Assembly (NCBI RefSeq): GCF_041734645.1
Contig: NZ_CP162010.1
Coordinates: forward strand, 186,001 to 250,000
Length of the DNA: 64,000 bases
Direction: 5' to 3'
From: Rodentibacter sp901420285
GTDB lineage: Bacteria > Pseudomonadota > Gammaproteobacteria > Enterobacterales > Pasteurellaceae
The notes beneath the pieces are model-generated. The model was given only the letters and a program-made list of their open reading frames with translations, made no database searches and had not been told where the DNA came from. Shown here piece after piece: positions 25,861 to 33,746 of this stretch. Positions within the stretch are counted from its first letter, which is position 1. Every line of letters begins with the position of its first letter. Both the position numbers and the translations under genes were made by a program.

Positions 25861-27282
25861 ATGAACTTTCCTAAAATTGCCGAACAAGTAATTGAAAAAC
25901 TGGGCGGTAAAGGCAATATTGCCACGGCCGCTCACTGCGCAACGCGCTTACGTATGGTGTTAAACGACGAGAGCAAAGTCGACAAAGAAGGCATTGATGC
26001 TATTGAAGGCGTGAAAGGTCAATTTTCTGTGGCGGGGCAGTACCAAATTATTTTTGGTTCCGGTACGGTAAATAAAGTACATGAAGAACTCATCAAGCAA
26101 CTTGGTATCGGTGATGTGAGCAAAGCGGAAGTGGCGGAAGCGGCAGCAAGTAATCAAGGCTTATTGCAACGCCTAGTAAAAGGGTTGGCAGATATTTTCG
26201 TCCCGATTATTCCTGCCATCGTGGCGGGCGGTTTGTTAATGGGGATCCATTCCATGCTTACTTCCGTCGGATTCTTCTGGGAGGAACATTCCGTCGTCAC
26301 GAAATATCCGGCGATTTCAGATTTGGTCGAGTTCATCAACACTATCGCGAATGCGCCTTTTGTGTTTTTGCCGGTGTTGCTTGGTTTCTCCGCGACTCGC
26401 AAATTCGGCGGTAATCCGTTTCTCGGCGCCGCATTGGGAATGCTTTTGGTACATCCGGCATTAGCCGATGGTTGGAACTACGCGAAAACCTTAATGGAAG
26501 GCAATATTCAATACTGGAATGTATTCGGCCTTGAAATCGAAAAGGTCGGTTACCAAGGCACCGTCATCCCAACCATTATTTCCGCTTGGGTTCTGGCGAG
26601 CTTGGAAAAAACCTTCCGCAAATTCGTGCCGTCTTATTTAGATAACTTGGTCACACCGTTATTCTCGTTGTTTATTGCCGGTTTTTTGGCGTTTACCGTG
26701 ATTGGTCCAGTTGGTCGCGAAGCGGGTTCATTAATTGCAACGGGCTTAACTTGGTTATATGACACCTTAGGTTTCGTGGGCGGCGCGATTTTCGGAACAT
26801 TCTACGCGCCGATCGTAATTACCGGTATGCACCAAACTTTTATCGCGGTGGAAACCCAATTATTGGCTGAAATGGCGCAAACCGGCGGAACTTTCATTTT
26901 CCCGATCGCGGCGATGTCCAACATCGCGCAAGGTGCAGCTTGTTTGGGCGTAGCGCTGGCGTTAAAAGATCCGAAAGTGCGCGGTTTGGCGGTGCCTTCC
27001 GGTATTTCTGCCTTACTCGGTATTACCGAGCCGGCAATGTTCGGGGTGAATTTACGTTATCGCCAAGCATTTTTTGCGGCGATGATCGGCTCGGGCTTGG
27101 CAAGTGCGTTTATCGCGTTCTTTAATGTTAAGGCTATTGCCTTAGGCGCGGCGGGCTTCCTCGGCGTACCGTCCATCAAACCGGACAGTTTGGCAATGTA
27201 CAGCATCGGTATGATGATTTCCTTTACTGTGGCGTTTGGCCTTTCTTTCGTGATGGTAAAACGTGCGAACGCAAAAGCGTAA
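25861..27282 (+). CDS. PTS sugar transporter subunit IIBC, sucrose type
   Basis: A phosphotransferase transporter that imports and phosphorylates a sugar. The 473 residues have an N-terminal EIIB domain with phospho-Cys in AAHCATRLRMVL and the KGQFSVAGQYQIIFGSGTV segment typical of ScrA. The EIIC domain has about ten membrane segments and conserved GITEPAMFGVNLRYR. There is no EIIA domain, so a separate or glucose-type IIA must serve it. Sucrose is the best guess; trehalose (TreB) is the main alternative. No scrB, scrK or scrR is nearby, so it is an orphan between purM and folD. Confidence 0.75.
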   Translation: MNFPKIAEQVIEKLGGKGNIATAAHCATRLRMVLNDESKVDKEGIDAIEGVKGQFSVAGQYQIIFGSGTVNKVHEELIKQLGIGDVSKAEVAEAAASNQGLLQRLVKGLADIFVPIIPAIVAGGLLMGIHSMLTSVGFFWEEHSVVTKYPAISDLVEFINTIANAPFVFLPVLLGFSATRKFGGNPFLGAALGMLLVHPALADGWNYAKTLMEGNIQYWNVFGLEIEKVGYQGTVIPTIISAWVLASLEKTFRKFVPSYLDNLVTPLFSLFIAGFLAFTVIGPVGREAGSLIATGLTWLYDTLGFVGGAIFGTFYAPIVITGMHQTFIAVETQLLAEMAQTGGTFIFPIAAMSNIAQGAACLGVALALKDPKVRGLAVPSGISALLGITEPAMFGVNLRYRQAFFAAMIGSGLASAFIAFFNVKAIALGAAGFLGVPSIKPDSLAMYSIGMMISFTVAFGLSFVMVKRANAKA

Positions 27283-27294
27283 GCTCTTTTGCCT

Positions 27295-27335
27295 ACAGCA
27301 CCGCATTGGAAGCGCCTCCAATGCGGTGCTATTTT
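27295..27335. repeat. Facing pair of the 12-mer repeat after the PTS gene
   Basis: AGCACCGCATTG at 27297-27308 faces CAATGCGGTGCT at 27319-27330, the stem extending to about 16 bp (GGA/TCC inside), followed by ATTTTG on the plus strand. It probably terminates the PTS transcript. Confidence 0.8.
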
Positions 27336-27355
27336 GAAGCAAGAGCGGCGACAAT

Positions 27356-27391
27356 AAAAAATGCGGTGAAATTAACTTCACCGCATTTTTT
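27356..27391. terminator. Bidirectional terminator between the PTS gene and folD
   Basis: AAAAAATGCGGTGAA, loop ATTAAC, TTCACCGCATTTTTT: a symmetric hairpin with A-run and T-run, so it can act on both converging genes. Confidence 0.9.
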
Positions 27392-27392
27392 G

Positions 27393-28250
27393 TTAGGCAG
27401 AATGGCAGTTATGTTGATAAGCGTAAAGCGTATTGTTCATTAACATTGCGACCGTCATCGGACCGACCCCGCCCGGTACCGGCGTAATGTAAGCCGCTCG
27501 GCGCTCGGCGGCTTCAAAGCCGATATCGCCGACCAGTTTACCGTCGATACGATTAATGCCGACATCAATCACCACAGCGCCTTGTTTCACCCATTCGCCC
27601 GGCACTAAATGCGGTTTACCGACCGCAACGACTAAAATATCCGCTTGGCGAACGTGGCTTTCTAAATCTTTGGTGAAACGATGGGTTACCGTAACGGTTG
27701 CGCCCGCAAGCAATAATTCCAATGACATTGGACGACCGACGATATTGGACGCGCCGACAATCACCGCGTGTTTGCCGTGCAAATCGATGCCGGTGGTTTC
27801 TAACAATTTCATTACGCCGTATGGTGTGCAGGCGCGCAAGGTTGGAATACGCTGGCATAGGCGCCCGACATTGTAAGGATGAAAACCGTCCACATCTTTT
27901 TCCGGTTTGATGCGTTCAATCACTGCTTCAGAACGAATGTGTTTAGGCAACGGAAGTTGAACTAAAATACCATCGATCGTTTCATCGGCATTGAGTTCAT
28001 CAATTAATGCAAGCAATGCGTGCTCTTCCATGGTTTCCGGCAAATCGTAAGATTTTGAAAAAATTCCCACTTCCTCACAGCTGCGGCGTTTGCTTGCTAC
28101 GTAAACCTGGGAGGCGGGATCCGCTCCTACAAGAATGACGGCAAGCCCCGGAGCGCGTTTCCCTTCGTTGCGATATTGGGTAATTTGCAGTGCGATTTCC
28201 GCTTTAATTTGCTTGGAAAGAGCGCTGCCGGAGATAATTTTTGCTGTCAT
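27393..28250 (-). CDS. folD: Methylenetetrahydrofolate dehydrogenase / cyclohydrolase FolD
   Basis: Bifunctional enzyme interconverting 5,10-methylene-, methenyl- and 10-formyl-THF, supplying one-carbon units for purines. The 285 residues contain YVASKRRSCEEVGI (catalytic Lys), QLPLPKHI, the NADP-binding VGASNIVGRPMSLELL and the C-terminal PVPGGVGPMTVAMLMNNT. A PurR-like box lies about 20 bases upstream of its start. Confidence 0.97.
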   Translation of the reverse strand: MTAKIISGSALSKQIKAEIALQITQYRNEGKRAPGLAVILVGADPASQVYVASKRRSCEEVGIFSKSYDLPETMEEHALLALIDELNADETIDGILVQLPLPKHIRSEAVIERIKPEKDVDGFHPYNVGRLCQRIPTLRACTPYGVMKLLETTGIDLHGKHAVIVGASNIVGRPMSLELLLAGATVTVTHRFTKDLESHVRQADILVVAVGKPHLVPGEWVKQGAVVIDVGINRIDGKLVGDIGFEAAERRAAYITPVPGGVGPMTVAMLMNNTLYAYQHNCHSA

Positions 28251-28270
28251 TGGGAATCCTTAATGATGAA

Positions 28271-28286
28271 ACGTAAACGTTTGCTA
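28271..28286 (-). promoter_or_regulatory. PurR-like box upstream of folD
   Basis: ACGTAAACGTTTGCTA matches the PurR consensus at 13 of 16 positions with an intact AAACGTTT centre. It is 20 bases ahead of the folD start codon. Confidence 0.6.
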
Positions 28287-28414
28287 TTCTAGCCGACAAC
28301 ATCGTTATTTACAAAAGCAAATCTAAAATTGAAATAATTTTAACCAGTCGATCGATAAAATAACAAAAATTCATTGACTGAAGGATAAACCGCACTATAA
28401 TTGAGCGCGTTTAT

Positions 28415-28491
28415 CGGCGAGTAGCGCAGCTTGGTAGCGCAACTGGTTTGGGACCAGTGGGTCGTAGGTTCAAATCCTATCTCGCCGACCA
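28415..28491 (+). tRNA. tRNA-Pro (anticodon TGG)
   Basis: 77 bases including an encoded CCA. The acceptor stem CGGCGAG/CTCGCCG is fully paired, the anticodon loop TTTGGGA gives anticodon TGG, and the T-arm GTAGGTTCAAATCCTAT is intact. It reads proline codons CCA/CCG and others by wobble. It lies 52 bases before tRNA-Arg, probably in one transcript. Confidence 0.97.
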
Positions 28492-28543
28492 CTTCTTTTA
28501 TATTTCCCTCGAAATCTCTACAAAAAGATGTATCCCTTGAAAT

Positions 28544-28620
<77 letters not shown>

Positions 28621-29111
28621 TTTTGTCAAATCGTTAATTGTTATCGGAAGTTTCTTTTAGTCTGCGATCTTTTATGATCGGTGTGGATTTTTGCATAATT
28701 AAGAAATCCCCTTTTTCAAATTTAACCTCAATAATTGATAGTTCATATCCTTAAACAAACACTATCAAAATAGTTAAATGTGAAAGATATTACATATCAG
28801 GCTATAAAATTAAACAGCCAAAAGATTGAGGAAGTATTACCGTGTAAACAATCACAAACAATTGCTATAAATTAAACTATTAGTGAATAAATCATTAGTG
28901 GAAAAATATTTAATAGATGACACGAGCCATTGGAAGTTAAAAACACTTAAGCAAGAATAGCAAATAGAGATGATATTATTTTTCTTCCATTACTATTTAA
29001 AAATAAGGAAATATAGGAAAAAAATAATAGATTAAATCTTTGTACAACTGCTAGATAATATCGATATAATGAGCCTTTAAAATATGATTAATCTAATAAT
29101 AAGGATAAATT
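28621..29111. other. AT-rich region after tRNA-Arg with possible gene remnants
   Basis: About 490 bases, much richer in A and T than the flanks. Short coding-like pieces appear: on the minus strand an open frame of some 37 codons ends near 28634 (contains VKFEKGDFLIMQKSTPIIKD), and on the plus strand pieces near 28781 (ITYQAIKLNSQKIEEVL) and 28895 (SLVEKYLIDDTSHWKLKTLK) are broken by stops. I do not recognise them. The right end holds a TATAAT at 29065-29070 and part of a direct repeat (29009-29060). Confidence 0.45.
29009..29060 (+). repeat. Left copy of an imperfect ~50-bp direct repeat flanking the metal-uptake genes
   Basis: Shares AAATATAG, TTAAATCTTT and CTGCTA-ATAATA in the same order with 33104-33153; the last two blocks have identical spacing (16 bases between their starts). 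This copy overlaps the promoter region of the binding-protein gene. Confidence 0.55.
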
Positions 29112-30128
29112 ATGTGGAAAAGATACACTAAAACTGCATTATTAAGCTTGGTTTTATCTGTCAATTTACAGGCAAAAACAATTACTGATGTGGCAGGCAA
29201 TCAAATTGATATCGCTGATAATGTCACGCGGATTGCAGATTTGTGGAATGCCAATAACCAAATTGTGCTGTTATTGGGTGGGATGGATAAAGTAGTGGCA
29301 ACAACCAGTTATATTCAGAGCAACCCGTGGTTTGCGGAAGTTTATCCTAATATTAAAAACGTCACGGCTATGGGGAGTGGACGAAATTTGCAAACGGAAG
29401 AATTGCTAGGCTCTCATCCTGATGTAGTGATTGTGCCAACACCAATGATGGTGGAAGAACTTAATCGAGCAAAGCTTAAAGGTGTGCTGGCAATTTTCCA
29501 TGATTTTGAAGGCTTAAAGAAAACCGTGTGGCTCACTGCAGAGATTATCGGTGAAAATGCTCCTGCGATTGCAGAAAACTATATTAAAGAATTAGATGAA
29601 AATATTGCGTTTGTTGCTGAACGCACGAAAGGTTTGGCGGAAAATGATAAACCATTGGCCGTGCATATTACAGGCGGTGAAAGCTTGACGACCATTGATG
29701 GCGGGAAAACTATTATCGGCGATTGGCAACGTAAAGGTGGTGCTCGTCCGGCATTCCCGGAATTGGAAAATGCTGTTGATGTCGGGCTGGAAGAAATTAT
29801 CAAAGCCAATCCCGATGTGATTACTATAGGCGGAGGAAATGCTGCGCGGGCAGTGACGGAAATTAAACAAAATCCGGCTTGGCAAACTATAAGTGCGGTT
29901 AAAAACGGGCGAGTTTTTGTAAATCCGATCGGAACATTTATGTGGGATCGTTACAGCGCAGAAGAAGCATTACAAGTTTTATGGGCTGCTCAAATTTTCC
30001 ACCCTGCTTTATTTAAAGATTTGGATATGATAGAAAAAACACAGGCATTTTATAAAAAGTACTACAACTATGAACTAACGAAAGAAAATGCCAAGCGGAT
30101 TTTAGATGCCTTACCACCCGTTAAGTAG
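29112..30128 (+). CDS. ABC transporter periplasmic metal-binding protein, class III (MolA/FecB type)
   Basis: A periplasmic binding protein that should hand metal, as siderophore or oxyanion, to an inner-membrane ABC importer. The 338 residues start with a signal peptide cleaved after LQA, then KTITDVAGNQIDIADNVTRIADLWNANNQIVLLLGG, the standard start of the FecB/BtuF fold, and end with FMWDRYSAEEALQVLWAAQIFHP. The length and the last motif resemble H. influenzae MolA (molybdate/tungstate), and a decayed mop gene follows, favouring molybdate. The nearby FepA-type receptor favours a siderophore. No permease or ATPase gene is present, so it is an orphan. Confidence 0.75.
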   Translation: MWKRYTKTALLSLVLSVNLQAKTITDVAGNQIDIADNVTRIADLWNANNQIVLLLGGMDKVVATTSYIQSNPWFAEVYPNIKNVTAMGSGRNLQTEELLGSHPDVVIVPTPMMVEELNRAKLKGVLAIFHDFEGLKKTVWLTAEIIGENAPAIAENYIKELDENIAFVAERTKGLAENDKPLAVHITGGESLTTIDGGKTIIGDWQRKGGARPAFPELENAVDVGLEEIIKANPDVITIGGGNAARAVTEIKQNPAWQTISAVKNGRVFVNPIGTFMWDRYSAEEALQVLWAAQIFHPALFKDLDMIEKTQAFYKKYYNYELTKENAKRILDALPPVK

Positions 30129-30195
30129 TATTGTTCTTTAGAAAATTCCTATTATAGTGCCCGGGTTTTTACCTCAGCATAATTAAGAGGGAATT

Positions 30196-30326
30196 ATGAA
30201 AATTACTTCAATCGAAACTGGTTCCGTCAACTATCTCTATTGATTCCGTAAAAGAATTGGGTTTGGAAGTCGGTAAAGGCGTATTGCAATTATTAAGGCG
30301 ACTTCCGTAATGGTTGGTGTCGCGTA
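30196..30326 (+). pseudogene. Decayed mop (small molybdate-binding, TOBE-domain) gene
   Basis: After AAGAGGGAATT, an ATG opens MKITSIETGSVNYLY and stops. One frame over, DSVKELGLEVGKGVL continues, and one further shift gives AIIKATSVMVGVA before a stop. Together these align with Mop-type molbindins, whose ends read SVKELxLEVGK and IKATSVMVGV. The internal strand between GSVN and SVKEL is missing, so the gene has a deletion plus at least one more frameshift. Mop proteins store molybdate. Its position after the binding-protein gene suggests a former molybdate locus. Confidence 0.75.
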
Positions 30327-30489
30327 ATTCGATTCATAAAATAATCATTTAATATAAAAAGGTAGGATTAATCTGTGGCTTATTTGCGCTAAGTAAAGCG
30401 CAGTTAAATTCAACACGCTTTGGCTTAAAAGTCGCCATTATGTAGTAAATGCACGAATATCCGAACGAAGTACGGATTGGGATCACAAA
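30327..30489. other. Spacer after the mop remnant
   Basis: A plus-strand stretch near 30371 reads LICGLFALSKAQLNSTRFGLKVAIM without a start and may be another decayed piece. Nothing in it is recognisable. Confidence 0.3.
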
Positions 30490-30531
30490 ATAGCACCGCA
30501 TTGGAAGTCATTTCAATGCGGTGCTATTTTA
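30488..30531. repeat. Facing pair of the 12-mer repeat, terminator-like
   Basis: AAAATAGCACCGCATTGGAA faces TTTCAATGCGGTGCTATTTT, cores at 30492-30503 and 30514-30525. A-run and T-run on the two sides make it a plausible bidirectional terminator between the mop remnant and the receptor gene. Confidence 0.85.
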
Positions 30532-30578
30532 TAGAGGCAATCTAACTTTATGTAACAACTACATAATTTGGTTAAAAG

Positions 30579-32828
30579 CTAGAACATGTATTTTAATGTT
30601 GTGTAGTAAGAACGTCCCGGTTCGTTATAGCTTTGTGCCTTACCGTCAACATATAATCTCTTGTTTAAGATATTACTTATACCGGCGCGAACACTAAAGT
30701 TTTGCCATTTATAACCGATACTGGCGCCCCATAAGCCATAACTGCCTTGGCTTTCTCGAATTGTCATATCGTGTGCGCCGGTTCGGCTGAAGTCCATATA
30801 ACGGGTACCTTTTGATTTGCTAAATTGCTTGCCGAAACGGGTATAAGTGGTTGCAAAATCTAATTTATCAGTAATCTGATAACTTAGAGTTGAGCTAATT
30901 GTGTATTTTGGTGAAAGATTTAATGGGTTACCTGTTGCACGGTTTTTACTTTTTGTGAAATAAGTAAAGTTGGTATCTAAACTTAATTTATCGGTGATAA
31001 GTGGTAAATTTAAATAACCTTCAATTCCGGCAACGGTTGCGCGAGTTACATTACCCCATTTATAAATATTGGTGGTACGGATATATTGTCCCGGCGCGCC
31101 ATACTGACCGACACGTCGATAACTTGGGTTATCTGTGGTACCTAGTAGAGCCTCATCGGCATCGATCTTGTTACGGTAGTCATTGTAAAAATAGGTTAAA
31201 CCGAGTTTATAACCTTGGTCATTATGCAATTCAAAACCGATTTCTTTGTTTACACTGGTTTCCGGTTTAAGATCTTTACTCCCGATGGTGTAGCAAGAAC
31301 CTACAGTGGTGATATTTGCCGCTGTTGCCGGACAGTTATTTTGGCGGTTTGCCAATACATAGCCTTCCGTAATTTGATAAAGGTTAGGTGCCTTATAGGC
31401 TCGAGCAATACCGCCTTTTAAGGTTAAATACGGGTTCACGTCTTGTGATAGATTTAGGCTTGGAGTCCAATTGCCGCCAGAAACGCTATGATGATCAAAA
31501 CGAATTGCCGGCGTAACAACAGTACCTTGGCCAAAATCAATCATATCTTCAACAAAAATACCGTATTCGCTTAAGCTGGTTTCACCACTACGATTTTCAC
31601 TTTGCAACCAAGGAATCACACCTAAATTCATCGGTCTGTTATTTCTCAGGTTGTAGCTCATTGAACTCGGATCATTGAGTTTGCTGTGGTTAGCTTCCAT
31701 TCCAATAGTTAGTAGGTGTTCTGCGCCGAATGTAAATGGAATACGTAATTCATTGCTGAATCGAGTGTTGGTAAGATCGCTATCTGTAAAGTTTAAATCA
31801 CCACCATTCCAGTGTCCTTCCATCGCAAAGCCTAAACCAACAGGTAGTCGTGCATTAGTCGTTTTATCAAAAGCAATATAGGTTTCGTTTTCACCCCAAG
31901 ACCATTTGCCTTTATGAGTGAGAGAGTAAGCTTGACGGTAAACTCGATTAGTTTCTAGATTTCGTCCCGCTAATTCTTTTTCTGCATCATTTGCACCCCA
32001 AGATTCACTATCGCCGGAATAGATATTTCCTTGACGGCTATAGCTTACATCGAACGTTAAAGTTTGATTTGGTGTAATGTTCCAATTTAAACGACCAGCA
32101 ATATCTTTATTGCGTAAACCTTCACGGCCCGCGTAAGACCATGTACCGTCTGGGTTCGCATTAATAGATGGTGAATCTGCACGCGTTTTACTCCAACTAC
32201 CGTATAAACGGAAGCCTAACACATCTTTCATTAAAGGACCGCTTAAATTAAAGGTTGTACGGTTAGTTGTGCCGTATTTACTGTCTTCCGGTAAATTTAA
32301 ATAATAAGAAAGGCCACCTTTTAATTCATTTGTTACAGATTTTGTTTTAATGTTTACTACGCCACCCATAGCGCCTGAACCGTAACGGGCTGCTGACGTA
32401 CCGCGAATCACTTCAACGGAATCAATTTCTTCCACCGGTACCCATTTACTGTCACCGTGTGTATCGCGCGCACCAAATCGTCCGTAACGGGCGCTGTTAC
32501 GTGAAGTTGCCGGTTTACCATCAATTAAAATAAGGGTGTTTTCCGGCCCCATAGAACGAATATCAATTTGTCGTTTGTTGCCGTAAGAACCATTACCATT
32601 TCCCGAAGTAAAATTTACGCCCGGTTGCATGCGAACTAATTCGGCAATATCACTTACTACCGGTTGTTTGGCAATCTCTTTTGAGCTAAGAGTTGTTCTT
32701 CCTAGTGATTGATTGGAAGATTGTTCCGTGTCGGCTGTGACCTGAATAATATCTAATTGATCAGCACGGGAAACTGTGGAAATAACTGCTAAGCCGATAA
32801 GACTTAGCCCCGATAAAGTTTTTTGCAT
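30579..32828 (-). CDS. TonB-dependent catecholate siderophore receptor, FepA/BfeA family
   Basis: Outer-membrane gated channel that takes up ferric siderophore using TonB energy. The 749 residues have a signal peptide ending STVSRA, a TonB box near DIIQVTAD, and a plug with LVRMQPGVNFTSGNGNGSYG and RQIDIRSMGPENTLILIDGKP. The following GDSKWVPVEEIDSVEVIRG is a close match to the FepA plug. A 22-strand barrel ends TTLKYMF with terminal Phe. Substrate is likely enterobactin-like, inferred from family. It faces the binding-protein gene across the terminator pair. Confidence 0.88.
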   Translation of the reverse strand: MQKTLSGLSLIGLAVISTVSRADQLDIIQVTADTEQSSNQSLGRTTLSSKEIAKQPVVSDIAELVRMQPGVNFTSGNGNGSYGNKRQIDIRSMGPENTLILIDGKPATSRNSARYGRFGARDTHGDSKWVPVEEIDSVEVIRGTSAARYGSGAMGGVVNIKTKSVTNELKGGLSYYLNLPEDSKYGTTNRTTFNLSGPLMKDVLGFRLYGSWSKTRADSPSINANPDGTWSYAGREGLRNKDIAGRLNWNITPNQTLTFDVSYSRQGNIYSGDSESWGANDAEKELAGRNLETNRVYRQAYSLTHKGKWSWGENETYIAFDKTTNARLPVGLGFAMEGHWNGGDLNFTDSDLTNTRFSNELRIPFTFGAEHLLTIGMEANHSKLNDPSSMSYNLRNNRPMNLGVIPWLQSENRSGETSLSEYGIFVEDMIDFGQGTVVTPAIRFDHHSVSGGNWTPSLNLSQDVNPYLTLKGGIARAYKAPNLYQITEGYVLANRQNNCPATAANITTVGSCYTIGSKDLKPETSVNKEIGFELHNDQGYKLGLTYFYNDYRNKIDADEALLGTTDNPSYRRVGQYGAPGQYIRTTNIYKWGNVTRATVAGIEGYLNLPLITDKLSLDTNFTYFTKSKNRATGNPLNLSPKYTISSTLSYQITDKLDFATTYTRFGKQFSKSKGTRYMDFSRTGAHDMTIRESQGSYGLWGASIGYKWQNFSVRAGISNILNKRLYVDGKAQSYNEPGRSYYTTLKYMF

Positions 32829-33162
32829 AAGTAGTTAGATAAATAACTTTGCAATGATAAGATCGATATATATTTGAGTAAATAGCGAAATTTGGGTAAG
32901 AAAAACCTTGATTCAATGCAAAAAATAGTATCGGCATTTTTTGGGGGGAGACGATGAGTTACGCGCTTTTTAAGATAAGTAAGAAAATAGACTTTGTGGT
33001 GAATACCGCAATGCAGACAGTGCACATCGCAAATATTGTCAGGGTTTCCTAGTACGTTTTATAGTCCGAAAGTTTTGTGTACTGTTACAAATAAAAGATA
33101 AGAAAATATAGCAGAAACAATAAGTTAAATCTTTTTGGAGCTGCTACATAATACTGCATTTT
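32829..33162. other. Upstream region of the siderophore receptor gene
   Basis: 334 bases between the receptor start and the rpsT terminator. TGCAATGATAAGATCGATA (32850-32868) keeps the left half of a Fur box (AATGATAA) but scores only about 10 of 19 overall, so Fur control is unproven from sequence. The right end holds the second copy of the direct repeat. No gene seen. Confidence 0.4.
33104..33153 (+). repeat. Right copy of the imperfect ~50-bp direct repeat
   Basis: AAATATAG, then TTAAATCTTT, then CTGCTACATAATA, matching 29009-29060 in order and orientation. Here it precedes no plus-strand gene, which suggests it is a relic of a duplication or insertion event. Confidence 0.55.
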
Positions 33163-33193
33163 TTTATAAAAAAACCGCACTTAAAAGTGCGGT
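33163..33193 (-). terminator. Terminator of rpsT made of facing uptake signals
   Basis: ACCGCACTT (33174-33182) and AAGTGCGGT (33185-33193) form a tight stem; on the minus strand it is followed by a T-run. Classic Pasteurellaceae arrangement. Confidence 0.9.
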
Positions 33194-33213
33194 CTTGACT
33201 TGAATTGTTTTAA

Positions 33214-33477
33214 TTACGCTAATTTTTTAATTTGTGCAGCTAATTTGGATTTATGATTTGCCGCTTTGTTAGCGTGGATTAAACCTTTAGAAGCCATACG
33301 GTCAACAACTTTTTGCATTTCAACGAATGCTGCTTCAGCTGCTGCTTTTTCACCTGCTGCTACTTGAGCATATACTTTTTTGATGTAAGTACGCATCATA
33401 GAGCGTTGGCTTGCGTTATGTTGGCGGCGTTTTTCGGATTGAACCGCACGTTTTTTTGCTGACTTGATATTAGCCAA
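33214..33477 (-). CDS. rpsT: Small ribosomal subunit protein bS20
   Basis: Binds 16S rRNA early in 30S assembly. The 87 residues are basic and helical, starting MANIKSAKKRAVQSEKRRQHN, the S20 hallmark. I chose the TTG at 33477: AGGAG lies 7 bases before it, whereas the in-frame TTG at 33483 almost touches that site. E. coli rpsT also starts with UUG, which is part of its autoregulation. murJ lies upstream, divergent. Confidence 0.95.
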   Translation of the reverse strand: MANIKSAKKRAVQSEKRRQHNASQRSMMRTYIKKVYAQVAAGEKAAAEAAFVEMQKVVDRMASKGLIHANKAANHKSKLAAQIKKLA

Positions 33478-33746
33478 GGTCAAACTCCTAAAATTTTTGT
33501 TAATTGATAGACAAAATAAAGGGCGTCAATATGCCGATTTTTTATACATTTGTCAATGAGTGATTTGTGTTGATTTCGGTGAGACACAACCGAAAGTAAG
33601 CATCGTTATTTTTACAAGCTTTTTCAATAGGGGCTCACACAAACGATGTGTGGCGGATTCTATCAGTTTTTTGGTGCGGAATATAGCGTAAAAGCAAAAT
33701 TTCTATACAATTAGGCTAAAATTTTCTGGTCCAAGAGAGCTTTATT

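Noticed and set aside
32850..32868. Fur box upstream of the siderophore receptor
   Set aside because: Only the left half matches the consensus well (about 10 of 19). Fur control is likely from biology but not supported by this site.
28621..33162. Integrated prophage or integrative element at the tRNA genes
   Set aside because: There is no integrase, phage gene, transposase or duplicated tRNA end in the interval.
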